Assembly (NCBI GenBank): GCA_028275165.1
Contig: JAQCNF010000053.1
Span: 1 to 50,966, forward strand
Length of the DNA: 50,966 nt
Direction of reading: 5' to 3'
DNA from: Haloquadratum sp.
Lineage (GTDB): Archaea > Halobacteriota > Halobacteria > Halobacteriales > Haloferacaceae
The position numbers were made by a program, and so were the translations under genes. The notes under the pieces are model-generated. The model did not search any database. It was given only the letters and a program-made list of their open reading frames with translations, and was not told the DNA's origin. Below are positions 1 to 8,056 of the stretch, in pieces. The stretch's first letter is position 1. Every line of letters starts with the position of its first letter.

Positions 1-193
1 ACGGCTTCCAGCCGAAATCAAAAACCGAGCCGACTGCCAACGCCGAGATGAAACAATTAGGGAACTCCGAGTCCCTGCCGAATTGTTCGGCGGATCGGAG
101 TCTCGCGTGGCACTGCCTGTCGTTGTCGGATCACAAATCTTCTCGACCACCCGAATCGACGGGAGTCACAGGCTCGGAAAGCCCACGACTTGA
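1..193 (+). pseudogene. 3' end of a TnpB (IS200/IS605-type) gene, cut by the window edge
   Basis: Reading from base 2 gives about 63 codons with no stop before TGA at 191-193. It begins LPAEIKNRADCQRRDE and ends RLGKPTT, in the style of the poorly conserved C-terminal tail of haloarchaeal TnpB. A hairpin at 182-201 overlaps the stop (CCCACGA, six-base loop, TCGTGGG) and is followed by GAGGATGTCAC, the usual right-end signature of these elements. A related tail (AEIKNEADHADSRET) lies at 4114-4287. The zinc finger and catalytic core would be upstream of the window, so I cannot tell whether the full gene is intact. Confidence 0.55.
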
Positions 194-211
194 CTCGTGG
201 GAGGATGTCAC
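182..211 (+). mobile_element. right-end hairpin of an IS200/IS605-type element
   Basis: Perfect 7-bp stem with a 6-base loop at 182-201, followed by GAGGATGTCAC. The hairpin plus this downstream motif recurs in degenerate form at 15003-15040 and 24699-24726, and a hairpin of the same kind ends the TnpB tail at 4297-4311. Such subterminal hairpins are what the TnpA transposase of this family recognises. No tnpA gene is visible in the window, so any movement would need a transposase supplied from elsewhere. Confidence 0.55.
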
Positions 212-600
212 ATCACATATGTTATTTTTAGCTCGGAGTGGGCTCAGAACTGAATAGAGTGATTCTGAACGATCTTCGGAGGTGGTCTGATCGACAGTGA
301 TGAGATAATATCTGAGACGCCGACACAGTACACGTGAACGACAGACACACCAGCCTCATATTGTTAATCTGGCAAACACAAGAGTATCTCCAAGTGTATG
401 AAAATCATATTGACTCTCTCTGGAAAAATAACAGATGGGAGTGTGCTACATTCAAACGAGGAGTAACAATCAGTTGATATGATCAGTCAGCCGCCGTCTT
501 GATAGGTTGAATGGGTTCCCGAAGAAGAAACCGGACTCATGGTTGCAAACTGAAGACTTCTAACGCTGAAGAATCCTCTGACTCCAGTCGGAAGAAAATG

Positions 601-864
601 TCAAATTGCAAGCGTGTACAGTCGTTTCCGTGCATCAGTGAACGAAATCTGTGTCTCAATCGCATCCGCGTCTTCAAGTCGAGAAAGTGCATACCTAACT
701 GTTCGAGGAGGAAGTAGCGTTTCTTCAGCGAGTTGACTCTGAGTGAGTGTATCATTATATTGCAAAACTTTGGCGACCAATTTTGCGCTTGGGGGCATCT
801 CGCGAACTTGATCCCATGAATCCTCCGACGACTCTTCACTATCGAGTGCCTCTGTGGTACTCAT
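601..864 (-). CDS. small winged helix-turn-helix transcriptional regulator
   Basis: This 87-residue protein consists of one wHTH domain. LVAKVLQYNDTLTQSQLAEE forms the first helices, TLLPPRTVRYALSRLEDADA is the recognition helix region, and the wing ends in ITQISFTDARKRLYTL. It is the standard short haloarchaeal MarR/TrmB-like regulator with no ligand domain, so its signal and targets cannot be read from sequence. The acidic N-terminal tail (EALDSEESSEDSWD) is typical of halophiles. It is isolated between IS debris, and the 36 bp upstream hold an AT-rich promoter-like stretch. Confidence 0.8.
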   Translation of the reverse strand: MSTTEALDSEESSEDSWDQVREMPPSAKLVAKVLQYNDTLTQSQLAEETLLPPRTVRYALSRLEDADAIETQISFTDARKRLYTLAI

Positions 865-900
865 TCGTGGTTACGAATAAATCATGTAAGCAAATAATAT

Positions 901-1144
901 TTACTGTATCAATTTATTACCATCAAAAATTAATATCGGTTTGCGTCGGACTGAACAATCGCAGCTTGTTTCACTCGCCTGATGATTCACTTTATTAACG
1001 GTTTCTAAGTCGTCTCCGAGATGCGTACAAAGTCGCACAGCGGTCTCGTCATCGTCACCAGCTCGAAGAACGGTCATACCACCCGTGACTGGATAGCGGA
1101 CTTCTCCGTCATGGAAGATGTGAGGTGAAAATGTCGTCGTTGAA
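901..1144 (-). pseudogene. unrecognised open frame without a convincing start, possible gene fragment
   Basis: On the minus strand an open frame of about 80 codons ends at 901 and contains HDGEVRYPVTGGMTVLRAGD and DDETAVRLCTHLGDDLETVN. Codon choice and acidity look haloarchaeal, but the first ATG lies well inside the frame and a stop sits just upstream. It lies 36 bp before the wHTH gene on the same strand. I do not recognise the family. It may be the tail of a lost gene. Confidence 0.25.
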
Positions 1145-1199
1145 CCTCATAGGAACAAATCTGTAGTTCTTGGAGTAAAGACACCGAGCCTGATGTGGT

Positions 1200-1655
1200 C
1201 ATGCTGACTGGACCACGGCCCCCTGGTGGAACTCACAGGAGACTCCGTGGTGCGCTGCCGGGTTCGTTTGAGTGTGCCCAGGCGGTAAACGCTACCGCCA
1301 CACAGACCCGATGAGCAGGGTACGGATTGGCGGGGATATATCAAGGCGATGTCCCATCGTGAACAATAAGCTTCGAGACGTTCGCTCCAAGCCGATCGTG
1401 AAGTCCCTCGCAAGCCTTGATGCTTCACTGGGTTGTCAGCACCGCGCCCGCAGGCGAATTTCTATTCCTCTCAACCTTCCTCTTTCGAGATCGGCTGGAA
1501 TTCACACCCGACCGCGTGTGTCCGTGAGGGTTGACGGGTTCACCCTCTCAAGTAGCTTGAGACGCAGGGCGTCATCACCGGCATGGGAGCGGAAGCTCAC
1601 ATCTTCGATTCCCAATCGTGAAGAAAGCCGAGGCACTCGCCTTGCTTATCTGTAG
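1200..1655 (+). repeat. IS-derived repeat debris, copy A (sister copy at 3942-4058)
   Basis: No convincing gene lies between 1145 and 1700. Bases 1540-1655 match the complement of 3942-4058. Shared blocks include TTCACCCTCTCAAG, TTGAGAC, GGAA, GATTTCCAA-like bases, and AAGCCGAGGCACTCGCCTTG running into CTTATCTGTAGA. In both copies the block follows an open frame whose last residues would read SRGTRLAYL. The repeat is probably part of a non-autonomous IS200/IS605 derivative or MITE. The outer boundaries of the unit are unknown. Confidence 0.45.
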
Positions 1656-1700
1656 ATTGATGATCGCTTTCTCACGTGAACGATCGTATTCCACGTCCCG

Positions 1701-2387
1701 CTATGTCCACGACTCACCAGACGCCAAATCCACGTCACTATCGAGTTTGGAAGAGGGACAGATATCTTCAAGCTCACAGTCACCACAGTCCGGTGAGCGC
1801 GCCGTACAGACTGCACGTCCGTGGTCTATGCAGAGATGTGTGAATTCTTGCCAGTGTGATTCTGGAATCAACTCCATCAGTTCCGGTTCTATTTTTCGTG
1901 GTGATGTCTCGGTGGTAAGGCCAAGCCGTTGGGAAAGTCGCTGAACGTGTGTATCAACGACGACCCCTTCGACAATGTCATGTCCGTGCTGAAGAACAAC
2001 GTTTGCTGTTTTCCGTCCGACGCCGCTTAGATCTGTCAGTTCTGCCATCGTGTCTGGAACTGTACCGTCATGCTCATCAATGAGAGCTTGTCCCATCGAT
2101 TTCAGGTAACCTGCTTTATTATTGTGAAATGTAATCCCATAAAGATCCTCTGCGAGTTCGGACTCATCAGCTGCAGCATAATCACCTGCTGATTGATACT
2201 TCTTGAAAAGATCTGCGGTGATTTGGTTCACCCTCTCGTCGGTACACTGCGCAGAGAGGATAACAGCTACGAGCAGTTCAAGCCGAGAGCTATACTGTAG
2301 TGAAATTGTGGAGTCAGGATAGCTTGCCGAGAGACGCTCAATGATATTGGTTATCTGCTCACCAGAATCGTCGAGAGGTGTGCCCAT
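1701..2387 (-). CDS. nth: endonuclease III (base-excision repair DNA glycosylase/AP lyase)
   Basis: This 228-residue HhH-GPD glycosylase removes oxidised pyrimidines and nicks abasic sites. The helix-hairpin-helix reads LSGVGRKTANVVLQ and carries the catalytic Lys. The catalytic Asp follows in VVVDTHVQRLSQRLGL. The C-terminal 4Fe-4S loop has the family spacing C-x6-C-x2-C-x5-C (CTARSPDCGDCELEDIC). Length and domain order are normal. The start MGTPLDDSGE gives the expected short N-terminus. It lies downstream of the PAN gene on the same strand with a 54-bp gap. Confidence 0.96.
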   Translation of the reverse strand: MGTPLDDSGEQITNIIERLSASYPDSTISLQYSSRLELLVAVILSAQCTDERVNQITADLFKKYQSAGDYAAADESELAEDLYGITFHNNKAGYLKSMGQALIDEHDGTVPDTMAELTDLSGVGRKTANVVLQHGHDIVEGVVVDTHVQRLSQRLGLTTETSPRKIEPELMELIPESHWQEFTHLCIDHGRAVCTARSPDCGDCELEDICPSSKLDSDVDLASGESWT

Positions 2388-2441
2388 GTCTCCTCCTGAC
2401 GACTCAGGTAATTAGATGATTCGGGAGCGATGTCTGCGGTT

Positions 2442-3668
2442 TCAGGCGAATGCACGACTCGTGTCGGGTTCGGGGTTCGAATCGGCCTGTATCTTCTCCC
2501 AGGCCTCTATGAAATCACCCATCCGAATCTCGGTTCGGTCATCACGAATAGCGAACATTCCTGCCTCGGTGCAGATTGCTTTGATATCTGCTCCCGATGC
2601 ATCGTCAGCCATCGTCGCTAATTCGGTGAAGTCAACTTCAGTAGCCACATTCATATCTCTGGTATGAATCTGGAAGATGATTTCACGACCCTCGATCTCT
2701 GGCTTAGGCACCTCAATAAGCCGATCGAACCGGCCAGGCCGAAGAATTGCTTCATCAAGCATATCAAACCGGTTTGTTGCAGCAATAATTCGAACGTCAC
2801 CACGTTCGTCGAAGCCATCCATCTCTGAGAGGAGCTGCATCATAGTTCGCTGTACCTCTGCATCACCCGACGTCTTCGAGTCCGTCCGCTTTGAGGCGAT
2901 TGCATCAATCTCGTCAATGAAGATTACAGCAGGTTCGTTCTCTCTTGCAACTTCGAAGAGATCGCGAACGAGCTTTGCACCCTCCCCGATGAATTTGTGA
3001 ACCAATTCTGAGCCTGCCATCTTAATAAATGTCGCGTCGGTCTGATTGGCCACAGCTTTGGCAAGCATGGTTTTTCCGGTCCCTGGTGGCCCATGGAGCA
3101 ACACACCAGAGGGCGGCTGAACGCCAACCGATTCGAACATCTCTGGTGATTTAAGTGGCATTTCGACAGTCTCTCTCACATCCTGCATTTGTGACTCAAG
3201 CCCACCAATGTCTTGATATGTGACGTTGGGTGAGCGATCGACTTGCATGACACGGGCTCGGACATCTGTTTCGTCATCAAGCCGTTTCACGACAGATAAC
3301 GAGTTGTTTACTGCTACCCTGGTGTCAGGCTCAAGCTCAGAGCGCATCTCATCGGTGACCTCCGTGAGTGCTTCTTGATTGTTACCATGTTGTTTGATGA
3401 CCACACCATCATCGTTCAACTCTTGAACTGTTGCAACAAATAGCGGTGACTGCTTGAGTTTCTTATTCTCATGCGTCAGCCGCTCTAATTTTTGTTGATA
3501 CTTATTATTCTCCGCGTTCGCATCCAGTAGTTTATCGCGCATCTCCTCGTTTTGCGACTCAAGAATGTCGAGGCGCTCGCGAAGTGCCTGAATTTTTTCC
3601 CGCTGCGACGCTGTCTCCTTATCGTAGGGGAGCTCAACGTCGTCCACAGATTCAGTCATCATTGTCAA
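2442..3668 (-). CDS. pan: proteasome-activating nucleotidase (PAN, AAA ATPase)
   Basis: This hexameric ATPase unfolds proteins and threads them into the archaeal 20S proteasome. Its 408 residues follow the family order. A coiled coil (about 15-85) is followed by an OB subdomain ([20 protein letters not shown]) and an AAA module with Walker A GPPGTGKT, Walker B FIDEIDA, and arginine-finger region RPGRFDR. The C-terminus reads SRAFA. Canonical PAN ends hydrophobic-Tyr-X, so Phe stands in the Tyr position. The true start is MTMMTES or the ATG three codons later (MTESVDD). No proteasome subunit gene is in the window. Confidence 0.96.
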   Translation of the reverse strand: MTMMTESVDDVELPYDKETASQREKIQALRERLDILESQNEEMRDKLLDANAENNKYQQKLERLTHENKKLKQSPLFVATVQELNDDGVVIKQHGNNQEALTEVTDEMRSELEPDTRVAVNNSLSVVKRLDDETDVRARVMQVDRSPNVTYQDIGGLESQMQDVRETVEMPLKSPEMFESVGVQPPSGVLLHGPPGTGKTMLAKAVANQTDATFIKMAGSELVHKFIGEGAKLVRDLFEVARENEPAVIFIDEIDAIASKRTDSKTSGDAEVQRTMMQLLSEMDGFDERGDVRIIAATNRFDMLDEAILRPGRFDRLIEVPKPEIEGREIIFQIHTRDMNVATEVDFTELATMADDASGADIKAICTEAGMFAIRDDRTEIRMGDFIEAWEKIQADSNPEPDTSRAFA

Positions 3669-3811
3669 TAAGGTGGGACCTCATAAGAGGCTTCGGGTAG
3701 CTGAAAATACACGATAAAGAAAATGGGTTCTCCCGCTTCCTATCGGCTGAATTCTGGAGATAAACAATCGAACGAATCTCTGTGTCGATGATCAGTAGAG
3801 AGAGTGAAGTG

Positions 3812-4113
3812 AACTACCCACCCGACTCAGCCGTCAGAGACGACTCCAGTGAGGGCGGGGATTCCAGCGAAGTTTGTTGCAAATTCTGACGCTGTTCTGA
3901 CTCAGAGAGCCATGTTTGCTGTAGGGCGTCCACAGACCGCTCTACAGATAAGCAAGGCGAGTGCCTCGGCTTTGTTCCCGGTTGGAAATCGCCGATTTCC
4001 GTTCCCGGAATAATGCTTTGGGTCTCAAACTCCTTGAGAGGGTGAAGCTGATATGAAGATTGGTAAATGATACCGAGTTCCACCCGACAATTGAACTCTC
4101 ATAGCATCGCCTC
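3812..4113 (-). pseudogene. TnpB-like tail and repeat copy B, minus strand
   Basis: The minus-strand frame ends SLESSLTAESGG at 3814, like TnpB C-termini that close in an SAVxES-type tail. The stop is overlapped by GGGTAG, as in the right ends at 24841-24867 and 25586-25607. Bases 3942-4058 are the inverted sister of copy A (1540-1655). Bases 3985-4003 hold an inverted repeat (GGAAATC/GATTTCC). No intact zinc ribbon or DED motif remains. The 5' end of this remnant abuts another TnpB tail on the opposite strand at 4114. Confidence 0.4.
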
Positions 4114-4311
4114 AACAAGCGTGTAAAACCGGTGGTTGAGTCGGTTTTCGCAGCCGAAATCAAAAACGAAGCCGACCACGCCGACAGTCGCGAAACACGT
4201 CGCTCGAAGCCCATTATTGGGGACGAGTCACGGTTTCCAGAACGCCGATTGTCCAGCAAACCTTCGACTCCTACTTTTCGAGATTGACCTGACCTGCCCA
4301 CACCGGGTGGG
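4114..4311 (+). pseudogene. TnpB tail remnant with right-end hairpin, plus strand
   Basis: An open frame from 4114 to TGA at 4285-4287 has no start codon. It reads NKRVKPVVESVFAAEIKNEA and then RRSKPIIGDESRFPERRLSS, similar in style and partly in sequence to the tail at 1-193. Ten bases after the stop, 4297-4311 form a hairpin (CCCAC, five-base loop, GTGGG) followed by AGG, a degenerate form of the right-end motif at 182-211. The core of the gene is gone. Confidence 0.45.
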
Positions 4312-4340
4312 AGGCCCCCGGCTTGGTATGCGGGACAATG

Positions 4341-4823
4341 TCACCCGGTTACATATTTAGCGATATATAGATACCCGCCCATGAGCCAAGCGATGAGCCA
4401 GAGAATGACATATCCAAACACACCGACTCGTAACCGCCCTCGCCAGGCGCTCATATTTTCGTGGAGTTCGTCAAGATCAATATCTTCGACCGGATTGTTA
4501 TAATAGTCTGCTTTTCGTTTCACCTGGAAAATCCGGACGATACCGGTCAGACCGAATGCTAATAAAGCATACGCTTGAAGTCCTAAAACAGCGTGTAATG
4601 CAACTGCCCCGCCGAACTGATCAAGAAGCCGAGGAATCATCCAGGTTACTACGGGGATTGTATTTAAAATGAGTCCTGGAATAATAAATTTGAGATGGTG
4701 TATTAACACTCCCCAACTTACCACTTCGGCATCAATCATGATCCAAGCGCCATAGAGGTAGAACGGAAAACTCGCTGTGACCATCATGGCAGCGAGAGTA
4801 GCGATGGTCTGCTCGGTAACCAT
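4341..4823 (-). CDS. DUF7321-like membrane protein beside the cytochrome b locus
   Basis: This 160-residue integral membrane protein has about four hydrophobic helices: near 5-30, 40-62, 70-98 and 135-155. A conserved-looking loop reads VKRKADYYNNPVEDIDLDEL. It resembles the haloarchaeal family DUF7321 that accompanies cytochrome b genes; the family name is from memory. It is divergently oriented from the next gene with 85-110 bp between starts, so the two may share a regulatory region. Two histidines in helix 2 (LIHHLKFI) could bind heme but this is not established. Function is unknown. Confidence 0.75.
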   Translation of the reverse strand: MVTEQTIATLAAMMVTASFPFYLYGAWIMIDAEVVSWGVLIHHLKFIIPGLILNTIPVVTWMIPRLLDQFGGAVALHAVLGLQAYALLAFGLTGIVRIFQVKRKADYYNNPVEDIDLDELHENMSAWRGRLRVGVFGYVILWLIAWLMGGYLYIAKYVTG

Positions 4824-4932
4824 TAGTGCAATATCGACCGCTGATGGTCTAAACTAACCGATATGAAAAGCGACGTGACGGTCTGTATCAACATCGTTAT
4901 GCTCACTTATGACCCCACATATAGATAGGTTA

Positions 4933-5754
4933 ATGACAGACACCGCCGATAGAGCGCCATCGGAAAGACCAGCGAGCAATCCTGGAGAGGCCAAGTCGGC
5001 GGACACATCTAACATTGAGAGCTTGCGTGCGAAGGTAGAAGAGAAATACGACTTTGATGACTTCGGCCCGACAGAGATGGCCGAGATGTCTTATGAAGAA
5101 TGGGAGGCAGCCTTCGACCCCGACACGTGGATTGTTGGCGAGGAACTCCTTGACCGCGTTGAACAGGAGCTTCGTGCACGTGTATCTATACGAGAGATAT
5201 TCGGAATCATTGAGCGCATACAGATTAACAGCGAGGACTGTCTCTTGGCTTACTCTGATGAGGGATATGCAATCATCTATCCTGACGGCTCAATTGATGG
5301 TGAGGGAACAATCCGTCGGGATGTTGAATCAACTGTTGCACTCTGCTCAATGGAGGAGTATGACCTCATGGAATCACCGGTTGATTCAGGATTACCGAAC
5401 CCACAAGAAGTCGTAGAAGGCAGTGGAGAGTTCGGAAATTTCATGCTACAAATCGTTGCAGCAGCACAGCTACTCGTTGGAGTCGGTCTTCTCATGAGTT
5501 GGATATTCCTCTCGTCATTAGAAACAATCGTCGCTCCAGTCGCCGCAGGCGTTTTCATACTCATTGGGATCTTTCTCCTCGTTGTCGTGGCGAATGCAAG
5601 ATTGTCAGATCGGTTCCGCGTTGAGGAATTCCGAGCACGACTCGCAGCACTCGAGAGGATCAAACGCGAGCGTCCAGCATTTCTTCCTGAAGAAGCAGTT
5701 GGCTCACACGAGACAAATACGTCTGCCAATGGCGTAGATCAAAACCACGAATGA
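4933..5754 (+). CDS. DUF7319-like protein with C-terminal membrane hairpin, cytochrome b locus
   Basis: The acidic, soluble N-terminal part (to about residue 170) includes KYDFDDFGPTEMAEMSYEEW. Two hydrophobic helices follow (FMLQIVAAAQLLVGVGLLMS and TIVAPVAAGVFILIGIFLLV), then a basic-acidic tail. I favour the ATG at 4933 (MTDTADRAP). An upstream in-frame ATG at 4909 adds eight residues. It resembles DUF7319, a haloarchaeal family I recall from cytochrome b clusters. It shows no cofactor motif. A role in assembly or as an accessory subunit is inference from context only. Confidence 0.75.
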   Translation: MTDTADRAPSERPASNPGEAKSADTSNIESLRAKVEEKYDFDDFGPTEMAEMSYEEWEAAFDPDTWIVGEELLDRVEQELRARVSIREIFGIIERIQINSEDCLLAYSDEGYAIIYPDGSIDGEGTIRRDVESTVALCSMEEYDLMESPVDSGLPNPQEVVEGSGEFGNFMLQIVAAAQLLVGVGLLMSWIFLSSLETIVAPVAAGVFILIGIFLLVVVANARLSDRFRVEEFRARLAALERIKRERPAFLPEEAVGSHETNTSANGVDQNHE

Positions 5755-6145
5755 GCCGGAAACAAGCCGGATAAACATCTACTTTAGCTGTCAATGAGGG
5801 AATCCCCTTTGGCCTTCGCGAGCGTCGGAGACGCGAGCGAATACAGCGCCCACACGAGTTTACGCAGCTCATTGTTTCTCCACCACGCTATTCGGTCAAA
5901 TGAGGGAGTCCGATATTCACCGCGCCTCTAACGGTGTTCAAGTGTGACAAGAAACGCACATCATCGGTTTCGAGTGTCTATCCAGGTGGAATGAGATACC
6001 CCGACTCTGGACCACCTGTCGAAATCGCCTGTGGAGTCTAAGGCCGCTGTGTCCACTTGCCAAGCTCCAGCACAGAAACAGCAAGCCCTCACCAAGCAAA
6101 GCCTTGAGCGCGGCAGGGTGGGGTCGTTCACAAGCTATAAGTCGG
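5755..6145. other. about 390 bp without a gene, probable IS debris
   Basis: No frame here looks coding on either strand. The stretch is richer in G+C than its neighbours, with TTTGGCCTTCGCGAGCG near 5810 and a run near 5985-6120 whose plus-strand translation (DSGPPVEIACGV) loosely recalls TnpB tails. I read it as eroded mobile-element sequence inserted between two genes of the respiratory locus. Its right edge meets the halocyanin promoter. Confidence 0.3.
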
Positions 6146-6148
6146 TGG

Positions 6149-6156
6149 GTTTAAGC
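6149..6156 (+). promoter_or_regulatory. TATA-like box of the halocyanin-cytochrome b operon
   Basis: GTTTAAGC is centred about 28 bp before the ATG at 6181. That spacing predicts a transcript starting at or next to the start codon, as is common in haloarchaea. The genes from 6181 to 8827 follow closely and could all be read from it. Confidence 0.5.
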
Positions 6157-6180
6157 ACATTCCAGATCGACCTCAGTTGA

Positions 6181-6843
6181 ATGAACAGGCGGGAATTTAT
6201 CTCCATGTCGGGCATGCCTGTCACTGCTGTTGCGGTCTCTGCGAGCGCTGGTGTCGCCTCAGGTCAAGACAGCACAACAGCGACGCCAGGTGTACGCAGT
6301 GAGACTGAGAGTAACACTCCTCAGATGACTCAACCAGCGACATCCACATCGACCGCATCCAATGCCAGCGACGGTCCAACTCAAACCGTTAGCGTTGGCC
6401 CTGGTGGGGCACTCGTATTTGCACCAGGTACGGACGAACCAATGCAGATCACCCCAGGTACAACTGTTAGATTTGTTTGGGAATCGGACAATCATAATAT
6501 CGTTGTCGATACTCAGCCGACCGATGCTTCTTGGAGTGGCCACGACACGCTTGAAAATGAAGGATTCACGTACTCGTACACCTTCGAGACGCTTGGAACA
6601 TACGATTACTACTGCGAGCCGCACCGAACCGCTGGGATGGGTGCGACCATTGAAGTTGTCGAATCGATTGAAGTATCAGGGGGTGCTGGCGGTGAAAAAG
6701 AGTTGCATGATCTTGGCGTGCCGATTCAAGCGCACTGGGTCGGTGCCGCTACTATCTTAGGAATTATAGTTACAGTCATTTTTACGTTCTATGTGCTCAA
6801 GTATGGTGAGTCTGCACATACTGGGACTGGGAGGAATCAATAA
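6181..6843 (+). CDS. membrane-anchored halocyanin (blue copper protein) of the cytochrome b locus
   Basis: A periplasm-side type-1 copper electron carrier of 220 residues. A Tat-type signal (MNRREFIS) is followed by a Thr/Ser-rich linker and a plastocyanin-like domain. The copper ligands are visible as His in DNHNIVVDT and Cys, His and Met in YYCEPHRTAGM. After a short loop a C-terminal helix (AATILGIIVTVIFTFYVLKY) anchors it in the membrane. Its position just before DUF7318-like and cytochrome b genes suggests it accepts electrons from, or is part of, that complex. The stop overlaps the next start (TAATG). A close paralog lies at 14348-14902. Confidence 0.93.
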   Translation: MNRREFISMSGMPVTAVAVSASAGVASGQDSTTATPGVRSETESNTPQMTQPATSTSTASNASDGPTQTVSVGPGGALVFAPGTDEPMQITPGTTVRFVWESDNHNIVVDTQPTDASWSGHDTLENEGFTYSYTFETLGTYDYYCEPHRTAGMGATIEVVESIEVSGGAGGEKELHDLGVPIQAHWVGAATILGIIVTVIFTFYVLKYGESAHTGTGRNQ

Positions 6844-7229
6844 TGTCGTCAAGTGAAGGTACCTATGGTGACATCCATCGGTATGAACCCGCTCGAGAGA
6901 GCACTGCTGCAGCTATCACAATTGTCTTGCTCACGATTGCTGAGATCATCTTCGTGCTGTTATTCACCTATGGCCTGGTGTCTGGTTGGGGCCTTACTGA
7001 CACCGGTAACATGTTTCTTGGTGCGCTCTTGGCAATGGTGTTCATCGATCTCGCATTTATTTTAGCACTCTATCGAAAAGAGTTCTTACCAGATGTTGTC
7101 ATCGTCAAGAAACGACGGCGAAAGTGGGAAGATATCTATATTCGTGAGGACGATGTAGATGGAAGGAGCTTTGGCGAAGGTGCCTGGGACCAGATCAAAC
7201 GAGCCATCTACCCATACTATAAGCGATAG
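6843..7229 (+). CDS. DUF7318-like membrane subunit of the cytochrome b operon
   Basis: This 128-residue protein has two central hydrophobic helices, ITIVLLTIAEIIFVLLFTYG and FLGALLAMVFIDLAFILAL. A basic, soluble tail (VVIVKKRRRKWEDIYIREDD, then WDQIKRAIYPYYKR) follows. It starts at the ATG overlapping the halocyanin stop codon and ends 12 bp before the cytochrome b gene, so translational coupling is likely. It resembles the haloarchaeal family DUF7318 (name from memory). No iron-sulfur or heme motif is visible, so it does not replace a Rieske protein by sequence. Confidence 0.85.
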   Translation: MSSSEGTYGDIHRYEPARESTAAAITIVLLTIAEIIFVLLFTYGLVSGWGLTDTGNMFLGALLAMVFIDLAFILALYRKEFLPDVVIVKKRRRKWEDIYIREDDVDGRSFGEGAWDQIKRAIYPYYKR

Positions 7230-7241
7230 ATTATCCAAACA

Positions 7242-8048
7242 ATGAGCTTAGAGAAAAAAGACGAATATGATCACAAGGGCTGGATGAAAAACAAGGACCT
7301 GTCTCCGATTGAGTCGGTCTTTCTCACGAGTCTCATCTGGTTAGACAAACGACTACGTATCGTTGATTATCTGGAGTTGCTGGAGACGCTGTATTACCGC
7401 GTCAATCTCCAGATGCCCAAGAGTCACACGGAGCAGTACAATCTCGATAATAAATTTTGGTACTGGTATCCATTATATACACTTGGTTTCTTCTCAACCG
7501 TCGCATACGTCGTTGCTGCTATTTCTGGTGCGCTACTTGGATTCTACTACAGCCCGTCGGCTGCTGCCGGAACTGAGGCGGCGGGAACCGTTGCATATGA
7601 GAGTCTCGCGCTCATTATGCAAGACCTACAGTTTGGCTTCATGCTTCGTTCTATCCATCGCTGGTCGGCTCAGGTGATGGTTGCAGCAGTCTTTTTACAT
7701 ATGCTTCGGGTGTACTTTACTGGAGCGTACAAGGAACCCCGCGAGTTGAACTGGCTGATCGGTATTGTCCTGATCAGTCTCACGATGGTGTTCGGCTACA
7801 CTGGATATCTTCTTCCATGGGATCAGTTGGCGTACTGGGCAGGACAGATCGGCGTCGAAATGTCACTCTCCATTCCACTGGTCGGTGAGTGGGTTGCGCA
7901 GTTACTCTTTGGTGGATTTTCGCTCGGTCCAGCCACTCTACAGCGAATGTATATTATACATGTTTTCTTACTTCCATTTGTTGTAACCACACTCATTGCA
8001 ATTCACATTGGTATTGTTTGGGTACAGGGCATCGCAGAACCACACTAA
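7242..8048 (+). CDS. petB: cytochrome b, N-terminal heme-binding subunit (b6-like)
   Basis: The 268-residue N-terminal half of cytochrome b oxidises quinol and carries the two b hemes. The ligand pairs are seen in SIHRWSAQVMVAAVFLHML (His-13-His) and IIHVFLLPFVVTTLIAIHI (His-14-His). The 14-residue spacing in the second pair is that of the cytochrome b6 type. Four membrane helices follow a long cytoplasmic N-terminus. The C-terminal half is encoded separately at 8057, the split b6/subunit IV layout. It lies between the DUF7318-like gene and petD, within one operon. Confidence 0.95.
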   Translation: MSLEKKDEYDHKGWMKNKDLSPIESVFLTSLIWLDKRLRIVDYLELLETLYYRVNLQMPKSHTEQYNLDNKFWYWYPLYTLGFFSTVAYVVAAISGALLGFYYSPSAAAGTEAAGTVAYESLALIMQDLQFGFMLRSIHRWSAQVMVAAVFLHMLRVYFTGAYKEPRELNWLIGIVLISLTMVFGYTGYLLPWDQLAYWAGQIGVEMSLSIPLVGEWVAQLLFGGFSLGPATLQRMYIIHVFLLPFVVTTLIAIHIGIVWVQGIAEPH

Positions 8049-8056
8049 TCGAATCT

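Noticed and set aside
7889..8056. N-terminal extension of petD
   Set aside because: The added 56 residues overlap petB in another frame and do not resemble subunit IV; the ATG at 8057 gives the expected protein.
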